Source: Alphaproteobacteria bacterium (GTDB lineage: Bacteria > Pseudomonadota > Alphaproteobacteria > GCA-2731375). From it: DNA of 61,387 nucleotides. Location of the stretch: NCBI GenBank assembly GCA_030747035.1, contig JASLLM010000002.1, positions 1 to 61,387 of the forward strand, written 5' to 3'. This document shows positions 52,041 through 60,420 of this stretch, one piece after another. Made by a program: the position numbers and the translations under genes. How positions within the stretch are numbered: the stretch's first letter is position 1; every line of letters starts with the position of its first letter. The notes under the pieces were generated by a model. That model saw nothing but the letters and a program-made list of their open reading frames with translations. It was not told the origin of the DNA and made no database searches.

Positions 52041-53120
52041 ATGTCTGTCTTCAGCGCCAAAAGTTTCCGTAATCACGAACAAGTTCTGTTCCATCAAGAC
52101 CCCGCCAGCGGCCTTGTCGCCATTATCGCCATCCACGACACCACCCTTGGCCCGGCCCTGGGTGGCTGCCGGTTTTGGGCCTATGAGGACGAAGATGCGG
52201 CCCTGGATGATGTGCTACGGCTATCGCGGGGCATGACCTACAAGGCCGCTCTGGCGAATTTGTCCTTCGGCGGCGGCAAGGCGGTCATCATGGCGCCCAG
52301 GGACGGAACGAAAAGCCCGGCGCTGTTCCGTGCCTTCGGCCAGTTCGTCAACAGCCTGGGCGGACGCTATATCACGGCCGAGGACGTCGGCACCTCCCCC
52401 GCCGACATGGAAATCGTCCATGCCGTTACGCCGTATGTTGCGGGCGTCGCCGACGGCGGCGCCGGCGATGGTGATCCTTCACCGGCCACGGCGTGGGGCG
52501 TGTTCCATGGCCTGCGCGCGGCGGTGGCGGCGAAACTGGGGCGGAGCGATCTGCACGACGTACATGTGGCGGTGCAGGGCCTGGGCCACGTGGGCGGCCA
52601 TCTGGCGCAGCATCTGGCGGACCGGGGCGCCCTTCTGACGGTCGCCGACCTGGACGAGGGTCGCCTGGCCTGGGCCAAGCGCGACCTTGGCGCCCAGGTG
52701 GTGGATGTGAATGCTATTTATGACGTGGCGGCGGATGTTTTCGCACCCAATGCCATGGGTGCGGTCCTGAACGACGACACCATCCCGCGCCTGAACGTCA
52801 AGGCGGTGGCCGGATCCGCCAACAATCAACTGGCAGAAGACCGCCACGGTGCCGATTTGGCCGCGCGGGGCATCCTCTACGCACCCGACTATGTGATCAA
52901 CGCCGGCGGCATCATCAACATCTCGCACGAAGGCCGGCTCTATAACCGCGAGAAAGCCATGGCCCATTGCGCCCGCATCCACGATACACTGGTGGAGATC
53001 TTCCAGCGTGCGGAGCAGGAAGGCCGCCCCACCAACGAGATCGCCGACCAGTTGGCGGAGGAGCGCATAGCCAGCCACGCCGCCACTGCGCGCAACAGCC
53101 TGCGTGCCGCCGTCGGATAG
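52041..53120 (+). CDS. Glu/Leu/Phe/Val dehydrogenase family protein (leucine dehydrogenase-like)
   Basis: This NAD-dependent amino acid dehydrogenase has 359 residues. The substrate site has ALGGCRFWAYEDEDAALDDV, then LRLSRGMTYKAA and FGGGKAVI with the lysines Lys68 and Lys80 used by leucine dehydrogenases. The cofactor motif is VAVQGLGHVGGHLAQHLADR. Length fits leucine or phenylalanine dehydrogenase, not the longer glutamate dehydrogenases. The ATG at 52041 follows a GTG codon at 52038 in the same frame. A possible AT-rich promoter lies upstream, so it may be a separate unit from the glutamine-synthetase-like gene. Confidence 0.88.
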   Translation: MSVFSAKSFRNHEQVLFHQDPASGLVAIIAIHDTTLGPALGGCRFWAYEDEDAALDDVLRLSRGMTYKAALANLSFGGGKAVIMAPRDGTKSPALFRAFGQFVNSLGGRYITAEDVGTSPADMEIVHAVTPYVAGVADGGAGDGDPSPATAWGVFHGLRAAVAAKLGRSDLHDVHVAVQGLGHVGGHLAQHLADRGALLTVADLDEGRLAWAKRDLGAQVVDVNAIYDVAADVFAPNAMGAVLNDDTIPRLNVKAVAGSANNQLAEDRHGADLAARGILYAPDYVINAGGIINISHEGRLYNREKAMAHCARIHDTLVEIFQRAEQEGRPTNEIADQLAEERIASHAATARNSLRAAVG

Positions 53121-53136
53121 GTCTGTTCAGCGCGGC

Positions 53137-53472
53137 CTAGCCGTGCTCGCCGCTTGCCATGATCGCGTCGAACTTGGCTTTTTTCTCGTCGCTGGTCTCG
53201 GTCTGGTATTTTTCGGTCCATTCGCTGTACGGCATGCCGTAGACGATTTCCCTGGCACCGCCTTTGTCCAGATCCAGGCCTTTTTCATTGGCCGCTTCCA
53301 TATACCAGCGCGATAGGCAGTTGCGGCAAAAGCCGGCCAAATTCATCATGTCGATGTTCTGCACATCCGTGCGCGCCCGCAGATGGTCGCGCATACGGCG
53401 GAACGCGGCGGCTTCCAGCTCAATCTGAGTTTGCGCATCGATATTTTGCTCGGACATTATCTTCTTCCCCAT
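53137..53472 (-). CDS. DUF1244 family protein
   Basis: This 111-residue small protein has the DUF1244 core FRRMRDHLRARTDVQNIDMM followed by NLAGFCRNCLSRWY with a CxxC pair (about residues 48-51), and the C-terminal YSEWTEKYQ. The function is unknown; a metal site at the cysteines is possible. The start at 53472 has GGAAGG five bases upstream, while ATG 53457 (MSEQNI) is nearer to the usual family start. It is the last gene of a leftward operon with a GCS2 ligase and a formylglutamate amidohydrolase family protein. Confidence 0.87.
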   Translation of the reverse strand: MGKKIMSEQNIDAQTQIELEAAAFRRMRDHLRARTDVQNIDMMNLAGFCRNCLSRWYMEAANEKGLDLDKGGAREIVYGMPYSEWTEKYQTETSDEKKAKFDAIMASGEHG

Positions 53473-53514
53473 TTTCCCTTCCTGCCCATCATATAGCGTC
53501 TTCCACGTCCTCGG

Positions 53515-54651
53515 CTATAGGTCCCGGACGGTTTCCCCGATCAGCCAATCCACCACCTGGCGCAGAGCCTCTTCCTTCGTGGCGCCGCTGGCGACAGCGT
53601 CGTCATGGATACGGACCTGTGTTTGCGCCGAGGTGCCGCGGCGCAGAATTTCGCCTGCGTGCTCAACCTCGGCCTCGCAGCCCAGAGCCTCGGCTTCCGG
53701 CGCAACCATCTCCATAACTTCGGCCAACAGGTCTTCATAGGGCACCTGCTCGCCCAGGCCAAAATCGATCATGGTATCAGTGATGCCATAACGTTGCGCC
53801 CGCCAGCGGTTCTCCTCGACACAGATCAGCGGGTAAATGCGCCAGCGTTGATTGGACGTGCGCAGGCGGTACAGCATGGCCAGGATGCATTGATACAGGG
53901 CGGCTACGGTCAGGGTGTCTTTCAGCGATGTGCAGATGTCGGTCATGCGCATTTCCAGGGTCGGGTAGCGGGCCGAAGGCCGCATGTCCCACCAGATCTT
54001 GGTGCCGTCCTCAATCACCCCGGCATTGACCAAGCGCCGCACAAGGCGTTCGTATTCACCATAGGAATCAAAGCGCTCCGGTACCCCGGTGCGGGGCAAG
54101 GCGTCGAACACGGTCAGGCGATAGGACATCAGGCCGGTATTCTCACCACCCCAGAACGGCGACGATGTGCTCAAAGCCAGAAGGTGCGGCAGGAAATATG
54201 TGGCCTGGTTCATTAGGTCAATGCGCATGTCCTCGTCTTCCACGGCGACATGCACATGCATGCCCGAGATCAATAGCCGCCGCGCGGTGGCCTGCAGGGC
54301 ATTGGCCAGATCGTCATAGCGCTCCTTGTCGGTATGGCTTTGCTGGCTCCAATGAGCGAAAGGGTGGGTCGAGGCGGCGATCGGGGCAAGACCGTATTGC
54401 CCCGCGACTTCGGCCACGGTGCCGCGCAGCTCCTGCAAATCCCCCCGTGCCTCGTCAATATTGGCGCAAACGTTGGTGCCGACTTCGATCTGCGAGCGCA
54501 TGAATTCCGCCGTCACCCTGGTACCCAGACGGGCCTCGCAATCGCGCAGCAACTCGCCCGGCGGATTGGTGGCCAGATCGCGGGTGTCGCGGTCTACAAG
54601 AAGGTATTCCTCCTCGATACCCATGGTGAAACTAGGTTTGGAAATGGACAT
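53515..54651 (-). CDS. Carboxylate-amine ligase, GCS2 (YbdK) family
   Basis: This 378-residue ATP-dependent ligase is related to type 2 glutamate-cysteine ligases. Diagnostic parts are the N-terminal TMGIEEEYLLVD with the metal-binding glutamates, SQIEVGTNVC, LLISGMHVHVAVED with the central histidines, and WWDMRPSARYPTLEMRMTD. YbdK-like members have weak glutamate-cysteine ligase activity and mostly unknown natural substrates. It sits 37 bases after the formylglutamate amidohydrolase gene and 42 bases before DUF1244, which points to a shared glutamyl-compound pathway. Confidence 0.9.
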   Translation of the reverse strand: MSISKPSFTMGIEEEYLLVDRDTRDLATNPPGELLRDCEARLGTRVTAEFMRSQIEVGTNVCANIDEARGDLQELRGTVAEVAGQYGLAPIAASTHPFAHWSQQSHTDKERYDDLANALQATARRLLISGMHVHVAVEDEDMRIDLMNQATYFLPHLLALSTSSPFWGGENTGLMSYRLTVFDALPRTGVPERFDSYGEYERLVRRLVNAGVIEDGTKIWWDMRPSARYPTLEMRMTDICTSLKDTLTVAALYQCILAMLYRLRTSNQRWRIYPLICVEENRWRAQRYGITDTMIDFGLGEQVPYEDLLAEVMEMVAPEAEALGCEAEVEHAGEILRRGTSAQTQVRIHDDAVASGATKEEALRQVVDWLIGETVRDL

Positions 54652-54688
54652 GCTCTCATCCTCACCGTTATCGCGTCAGGGTCTTCCA

Positions 54689-55516
54689 TTACTTCGCACC
54701 GTTTCCCGCGCCGTGGGCGGTCAGTACCGGGGCCAGGGCCTTGGCCAGAATATGGGCCCAGCGTTCAGCGCCCTGGGCAGTCTCGATCTGGTCCTGGCGA
54801 ATTTCAAAAACCGCGATGGGCAGGCCATTATCGGCGGCATGGACGTGCAAGGCATAGCCAGGCGGATTGGTGCCATCGTAAGGTTCGTTTTCACCCACCA
54901 GCAGATCCCGGTTCCGGCGCAATTCGCGGATCACGGGGGCGGCCAGGCGTTGGTCCTGATCCCATAAAACACCCACATGCCAAGGCCGTTTGAAACCCTC
55001 CATCTCGGGCGTAAACGAGTGCACGGAAATCAGCGCCAGGGCCCGATGTTGTTCCTGCAGGGCACGGATGCGGCGGTCAATTTCGTCATGATAGGGATGG
55101 AAAAAGCACTCCATCCGGCGCTGCCTCTCCGCCAGGTCAATGTTGGCATTGCCGGGGACAGTGACGCCATCGCTGGTTTTCGGGATCGAGCTGTCGACGC
55201 CGAAAGGACGGTTGCAGTCGACCACCAGGCGGGAGGTGCCGCACAGAACCGCCGATGCATCCAGTATCTCGGCAAGCCTGCCGGCAACTTCGCCGGCACC
55301 GATATCCCAGGCGATATGACGTGATAACTGGCTCTCTGACAGACCAAGGTCGGCATATTCCAGCGGTATATGCCGGCTGGCATGATCGCAGATAATCAGG
55401 GCCGGCGCCCTACCGCCATCATTGACCACGGTGAAGGGATCATGCGCAATCGCGGCGCCTTCGAAGCCGGGCGTCGAATTCATGGCCCGAAGTTGTTCAA
55501 AATCTTTCTTATCCAA
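54689..55516 (-). CDS. N-formylglutamate amidohydrolase family protein
   Basis: This 275-residue zinc hydrolase of the FGase family has LIICDHASRHIPLEYADLGL, the HIAWDIGAGEV motif, RLVVDCNRP, and HSFTPEMEGFKRPWHVGVL. The family cleaves N-formyl-glutamate or related N-acyl amino acids to glutamate. No histidine-degradation genes are nearby, so the role in the Hut pathway is unproven. The TTG at 55516 with AGGTAAC upstream is taken as start; ATG 55483 is the alternative. It is first in the operon with the GCS2 ligase and DUF1244. The 250 bases upstream hold no gene. Confidence 0.87.
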   Translation of the reverse strand: MDKKDFEQLRAMNSTPGFEGAAIAHDPFTVVNDGGRAPALIICDHASRHIPLEYADLGLSESQLSRHIAWDIGAGEVAGRLAEILDASAVLCGTSRLVVDCNRPFGVDSSIPKTSDGVTVPGNANIDLAERQRRMECFFHPYHDEIDRRIRALQEQHRALALISVHSFTPEMEGFKRPWHVGVLWDQDQRLAAPVIRELRRNRDLLVGENEPYDGTNPPGYALHVHAADNGLPIAVFEIRQDQIETAQGAERWAHILAKALAPVLTAHGAGNGAK

Positions 55517-55766
55517 GGCGTTACCTAGTATCAGGAGACAAAATTATAGGCGCGGGGCTAGAAGTCCGAGCCAAGGTCTGTACTTAGCAAATTATGGCCC
55601 ACGCCAGCCAGCGGTGTTTCGGCGCAAGATTTGCGATCCGTGTAGTATGATGTTCTTGGCGCCGAATAAAACAGCGAGTTGGACGAAGGCGCCGGGGTCA
55701 TACTATCGTTTTCCGGACCGGGACCGTCGAATGGGACATGGCGGCAATCAGGGGAAAGGAAGTTTT

Positions 55767-57023
55767 GTGAAGGATAATCGGCGCGGCTTGTTGGTAGAAC
55801 TATTTGAAGCCGCCGTCGCGGCCGCGGATCCGACCGTCTGTTTGCCGCCTCATCTGCCGTCACCGCCCCTTGGCCGCACGGTGGTTCTGGGTGCGGGCAA
55901 AGCGGCTGGAAGCATGACCCGGGCGGTGGAGCAGAATTGGCAGGGGGAGCTTGAAGGCCTGGTGGTCACACAATATGGCCACGCGGTTCCAACCAGCCGG
56001 ATTGAGGTTGTTCAGGCGGCCCACCCGGTGCCGGATGCGGCGGGGGAAGCGGCGGCGGCACGTATCCTTGCCCTGGCCGCGGATTTAGGACCGGATGATC
56101 TGTTGCTGGTGTTAATCTCCGGCGGCGGCTCTTCGCTGTTGAGCCTGCCCAGTCCCGGCCTGAGCCTCGCCGACAAACAGGCGGTCAACCAGGCTCTGCT
56201 GCGCAGTGGCGCGCCCATCGACCAGATGAATGTGGTGCGCAAGCATCTTTCCGCCATCAAGGGCGGCCAGTTGGCCGCGGCGGCGGCACCGGCACGTGTT
56301 GTCAGCCTGCTGATTTCCGATGTCCCCGGCGACGATCCCGCGATTATTGCCTCCGGTCCGACGGTGGCGGACCCATCCACTTTCGCCCAGGCCAGGGAGA
56401 TATTGGCGAACTATCACATCGACCCTCCTGAAGCTGTAGCCCGCCATTTGGCGGCGGCCGAGATGGAAACACCCAAACCGGGGGATCCCCGCCTGGAAGC
56501 CTGTGAAACCGCGCTCATAGCGCGACCGGCGCAGTCCATCGCGGCAGCGGCGGAGATTGCGGCTGCGGCGGGCTATCAGGTGGAATTGTTGGGCGATGAT
56601 CTGGAAGGGGAGGCCCGCGAACTTGGCGCAGGCCATGGCGAGATGGCCCTGACGCGGTATCGGGCCGGGCAGCGGGTCGCCTTGCTGTCAGGCGGCGAGA
56701 CAACGGTCACGGTCCGCGGCAAGGGCCGCGGCGGGCGAAATCTTGAATACCTTGCCGGGCTGGCCCTGGCGCTTGGCGGGGATCCGGGGATTTGCGCCAT
56801 CGCCTGCGATACTGATGGCATCGACGGAACGGAAGACAATGCCGGCGCCGTTGTCTTGCCCGATACCCTGATCCGCGCCGCCGCGACCGGATTGGATCCG
56901 GGAACCCTGCTGGCCGACAATGATGCCTATGGACTGTTTCATAGCCTTGATGATCTGGTGATCAGCGGCCCAACTCTGACTAATGTCAACGACTTCCGCG
57001 CAATTTTGATAGATCCCGTGTAA
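55767..57023 (+). CDS. Glycerate 2-kinase (MOFRL/TtuD family)
   Basis: This 418-residue glycerate kinase of the class II type, with an N-terminal DUF4147 domain and a C-terminal MOFRL domain, phosphorylates D-glycerate to 2-phosphoglycerate. Motifs include VVLGAGKAAGSMTRAVE, LVLISGGGSSLLSLPSPGLS, DVPGDDPAIIASGPTVADPS, LLSGGETTVTVRGKGRGGRN and CDTDGIDGTEDNAGAV. The GTG start at 55767 is chosen for the GGAAAGGAAG just before it; the frame is open upstream to 55422 but without coding character. Ten bases separate it from pyruvate kinase, so glycerate can be routed through phosphoenolpyruvate to pyruvate. Confidence 0.9.
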   Translation: MKDNRRGLLVELFEAAVAAADPTVCLPPHLPSPPLGRTVVLGAGKAAGSMTRAVEQNWQGELEGLVVTQYGHAVPTSRIEVVQAAHPVPDAAGEAAAARILALAADLGPDDLLLVLISGGGSSLLSLPSPGLSLADKQAVNQALLRSGAPIDQMNVVRKHLSAIKGGQLAAAAAPARVVSLLISDVPGDDPAIIASGPTVADPSTFAQAREILANYHIDPPEAVARHLAAAEMETPKPGDPRLEACETALIARPAQSIAAAAEIAAAAGYQVELLGDDLEGEARELGAGHGEMALTRYRAGQRVALLSGGETTVTVRGKGRGGRNLEYLAGLALALGGDPGICAIACDTDGIDGTEDNAGAVVLPDTLIRAAATGLDPGTLLADNDAYGLFHSLDDLVISGPTLTNVNDFRAILIDPV

Positions 57024-57032
57024 GCTGACCCC

Positions 57033-58460
57033 ATGGCAGACATTGCGCAACGAAATCGCTCAACCAAGATTATTGCCACCCTGGGACCCGCCAGCAGCGC
57101 GCCGGAGACAATCGCCAGCCTGCATACGGCCGGGGCGGATCTGTTCCGGCTGAACTTCAGCCATGGCGCCCACGAGGATCATTTGGCCAGTTTGCAGGCC
57201 ATCCGCGAGGTCGAGCAATCAGCCGGCGTGCCTATCGGTGTCATGGCGGATCTGCAAGGGCCGAAAATTCGCATTGGCACCATTGATGGCGGCGGGATCG
57301 ATCTCGCCGACGGAGCAACCTACCGGTTTGATTTGACCGATCGGCCTGGCGATGAAAAGCGGGCGCCACTGCCCCATCCGGAAGTCTTTGCCGCCCTGGA
57401 AGAGGGCATGGATCTTTTGATCGACGACGGCCGCCTGCGTCTAACCGTTGGCAAAATTGGCGATGATTTCGCGGACTGCGAGGTGGTGACCGGTGGCCAC
57501 CTAAGTGACCGCAAGGGCGTCAACCTACCGCAGGCATTGTTGCCCATGGGGGCGATGACAGCGAAGGATCAGGCGGATTTGCTGTTTGCCCTGGACGCCG
57601 GGGTGGACTGGGTGGCGCTGTCATTCGTGCAACGTCCCGATGATATCGCCGAGGCCCGGCGTCTGATCGCCGGCCGGGCGGCCGTAATGGCCAAGATCGA
57701 GAAGCCCGCGGCCCTGCATCAGATTGACGAGATAATCGAGCTGGCGGACGCGGTGATGGTGGCCCGGGGCGACCTTGGCGTGGAGCTGCCGGTGGAAGAG
57801 GTTCCCGCCCTGCAGAAGGATTTAGTGCGCCGGGCCCGGCGCACCGGTAAGCCGGTGGTGGTGGCGACCCAGATGTTGGAAAGCATGGTCAGCGCACCCG
57901 TGCCCACACGGGCCGAAGTGTCCGACGTCGCGACCGCGGTCTATGACGGTGCCGATGCGGTCATGCTGTCGGGCGAGACGGCATCGGGCGATTATCCGGT
58001 GGCCGCGGTCGAGGTCATGGACCGGGTCGCGGCCAAGGTGGAAAGCGACCCGGGCTATCGCAATATCATGGATGCCGAACATGCCGATCCAGAGGCGACA
58101 TCCGCCGACGCCATAACGGCGGCGGCCCGGCAAGTTGCTGAAACCATCTCTGCCTCCGCCATCGTGACCTATACCACCTCCGGCTCCACAGCCTTGCGGG
58201 CAGCGCGGGAACGCCCGCCCGTGCCAACACTGGTATTGACACCAAGCCTGATTACGGCCCGCCGCCTGGCGGTGGCCTGGGGCCTTAGCTGCGTACACAG
58301 TGCCGACGCTTCCGGCTTCACCGATATGGTGGACCGAGCCTGTCGCGCGGCGGCGGATCGGGGTATTGCGGTAACCGGCGACCGTCTGGTGATTACCGCC
58401 GGTGTCCCTTTCGGGACGCCCGGCGCGACCAACAGTCTACGCATTGCATGGGTGCCCTAG
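57033..58460 (+). CDS. pyk: Pyruvate kinase
   Basis: Pyruvate kinase makes ATP and pyruvate from phosphoenolpyruvate and ADP. The 475-residue product has the TIM-barrel motifs STKIIATLGPASSAPE, FRLNFSHGAHEDH, MADLQGPKIRIG, the catalytic AVMAKIEKPAAL, ARGDLGVELPVEEVP and MLSGETASGDYPVAAVE. The C-terminal regulatory domain includes VTYTTSGSTALRAARERPP. Length is normal. It follows glycerate kinase at ten bases in the same operon. Confidence 0.96.
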   Translation: MADIAQRNRSTKIIATLGPASSAPETIASLHTAGADLFRLNFSHGAHEDHLASLQAIREVEQSAGVPIGVMADLQGPKIRIGTIDGGGIDLADGATYRFDLTDRPGDEKRAPLPHPEVFAALEEGMDLLIDDGRLRLTVGKIGDDFADCEVVTGGHLSDRKGVNLPQALLPMGAMTAKDQADLLFALDAGVDWVALSFVQRPDDIAEARRLIAGRAAVMAKIEKPAALHQIDEIIELADAVMVARGDLGVELPVEEVPALQKDLVRRARRTGKPVVVATQMLESMVSAPVPTRAEVSDVATAVYDGADAVMLSGETASGDYPVAAVEVMDRVAAKVESDPGYRNIMDAEHADPEATSADAITAAARQVAETISASAIVTYTTSGSTALRAARERPPVPTLVLTPSLITARRLAVAWGLSCVHSADASGFTDMVDRACRAAADRGIAVTGDRLVITAGVPFGTPGATNSLRIAWVP

Positions 58461-58487
58461 AGGCGTTTACCCCGGGCTTGGACAAGG

Positions 58488-59045
58488 CTAGATATTTTCG
58501 CCCTTGACCTTTCGGCGCAGGCGTTTGACTTCTACCTTGGCCTGCCCCAGATGGGGATTCACGGTCAGGGCCCGTTCAAATGCGTCCAGGGCCGCGGCCT
58601 CGTCCTTCAGGCGGCTATAAATCAATCCCAAGCCGCTCAAGGCACCGAAATGGCGGGGTTCCAGGTCAAGGGTGCGCTCCACATCTTCTATGGAATCGTT
58701 ATACCGGCCCAGCATGAAATGCACGGTGGCCCGTTTGTTCCAGCCTTCGGCATAATTGGGCGCAATGGCAACCACGCTGTTCAATAATTCCAGGGCCTCG
58801 CCAAGCTTCTGCTTGCCCATGGCATTGACGACCCGCCCCATGAGTAATTGCAGGGTTGGACTCTTACTCTCCAACCAGACGCCCCATATTAGCTGCTCGA
58901 TCAGGCGGGCCTGGCGTGGGCCATCGACGTCGTGCAACTGCACGAACAGTTGATCCAGCCGCGGATCGGTTTGATCCGCCCGCGCACCGGCTCCGCCAAG
59001 TGCCAGCGCCAGGAAAAGGGATAGGCAAAGAACGATCCTGTTCAT
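58488..59045 (-). CDS. Periplasmic TPR-repeat protein
   Basis: This 185-residue protein has a signal peptide (about 1-23, LCLSLFLALALGGAGARA) and three or more TPR motifs, for example NYAEGWNKRATVHFMLGRYN and HFGALSGLGLIYSRLKDEAA at about 95-165. TPR proteins mediate protein contacts; no specific function can be given. It is convergent with pyruvate kinase, with about 27 bases between the stops. Confidence 0.8.
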   Translation of the reverse strand: MNRIVLCLSLFLALALGGAGARADQTDPRLDQLFVQLHDVDGPRQARLIEQLIWGVWLESKSPTLQLLMGRVVNAMGKQKLGEALELLNSVVAIAPNYAEGWNKRATVHFMLGRYNDSIEDVERTLDLEPRHFGALSGLGLIYSRLKDEAAALDAFERALTVNPHLGQAKVEVKRLRRKVKGENI

Positions 59046-59165
59046 GGGCCGATGATAGATTCAGGGATCGTGACAAGCCAGGGGGCAGCGCCCAAACATG
59101 TTCATTTTGTTGTGAATGCGGACCCCTCTGGTCCGTCCCGCGCCGGATGCGCCTAGGCGGCCGGA

Positions 59166-60275
59166 TCAGGAAGCGGCGCCTTGAAAGGGTGTCAGTTTGG
59201 CGATCAGGGATTCAGGCTTGCCGGCAACCAGGTCCGGATAGTGCGACCGGCAGTTTTCTATCAGTTGGGCCTGAAATGTCTCGCGGCCCTCAACACTGTC
59301 CGGATCTTCGATTTTGGTACGAAGCCGATATGCGGTCGCGATGACTTCGGTAACGCTGCGCGGCAATTTGGCCGCCTTGCACAGGGCGGCCGCACCTTTT
59401 GGATCGCCGCCAGCGATTAACGCATGCACGTTGGCCTGATCGATTCCGGCCCGCCGAGCGGCTGAAGTTTCGAAAAACCCCAGATGTCCATTACAGAGCG
59501 AACGGAGAATCAAGGTTTGGCTCAGGCGGCCCTTAATGTCCAATTGGCGGATCAATTGCTCCAGTTGCGCCTGGCGTTCCGCCGGATCCGCAATTTCCAG
59601 GGTCATGTTTTCCTGGCCGCGTGCGATCAGATAGTCGGTGATTTCCGGGGACAGGTCGGTCATGGCCGTCAGGCGCTGACGGAGGGTTTCCGACACGACC
59701 GTGATTAGCCGCTCCGCAAGTCTGGGTGGGAAATTGGGCCGGCGGATCAGGCCGGTCGTCACTGCCTCGCTGCCCGAGAAACGATCGATCACCTTGCTTG
59801 AAGTGTCATCGGATATTTCCGCGCCGTGGTTATGGACAAGCGTGACAACGACATTCTCGCTACCCGCCTCGACCAACGCATCAGAAACGGGCGCCGAAAT
59901 TTTTTCCCGCCGCGCCACAGCCTGCTGCCAGGCCTCGGGCTGACTGCGGGCAATTTCGATCAACTCCTGGTCGGTGAAGACCAGTGAATAGTGCAGCATT
60001 GGGGTCGCCACTTCCGCGACATCGCGGGCCAATGCCATTGCCAGGTCGGAAGGTACGGCGGGATTATCCTTCAAACCTTCCGCCAAGGCGCGGCGTACGG
60101 CCACATCCGTGTCGCGCATCATGATACGAAAAATTGCCTCGGCCAGGCGCTGTTCAGCCGGTTGCACCCCCGGGCTATTGAATTCCGCCGTCAACAAGGT
60201 CACGGTTTCACGGCGCACCTCGGGCGAGCCTTCCTCGCGAAGACGGGTAATCAAATCGGCGGTTAACTGCGCCAT
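59166..60275 (-). CDS. DUF2336 domain-containing protein
   Basis: This all-helical 369-residue cytoplasmic protein fits the alphaproteobacterial DUF2336 family. It has HEAT-like helices in the first half (VRRETVTLLTAEFNSPGVQP; IFRIMMRDTDVAVRRALAEG; TDQELIEIARSQPEAWQQAV) and a C-terminal helical region with FQAQLIENCRSHYPDL. The function is not established; several family members lie near regulatory genes. There are no transmembrane segments or catalytic motifs. An AT-rich 145-base gap with a short ACTAT/ATAGT palindrome precedes it. Confidence 0.85.
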   Translation of the reverse strand: MAQLTADLITRLREEGSPEVRRETVTLLTAEFNSPGVQPAEQRLAEAIFRIMMRDTDVAVRRALAEGLKDNPAVPSDLAMALARDVAEVATPMLHYSLVFTDQELIEIARSQPEAWQQAVARREKISAPVSDALVEAGSENVVVTLVHNHGAEISDDTSSKVIDRFSGSEAVTTGLIRRPNFPPRLAERLITVVSETLRQRLTAMTDLSPEITDYLIARGQENMTLEIADPAERQAQLEQLIRQLDIKGRLSQTLILRSLCNGHLGFFETSAARRAGIDQANVHALIAGGDPKGAAALCKAAKLPRSVTEVIATAYRLRTKIEDPDSVEGRETFQAQLIENCRSHYPDLVAGKPESLIAKLTPFQGAAS

Positions 60276-60420
60276 TTCAAAGCCTCAAGGTCAATCCGTC
60301 CGTCCGGGCGCCAAAAAATACTCCAGGCGTCCCATGAACAGACCATTAAGGCATCGAAGTTGTTAATATTTCATCAAGACAATTACTATCTGTAATAGTT
60401 TTACCAAACTCTCCCGGACA

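Noticed and set aside
60384..60398. ACTAT/ATAGT palindrome as a terminator of the MFS gene or an operator
   Set aside because: Only five pairs, AT-only, with no T tract in the right place; not distinguishable from chance in this AT-rich gap.
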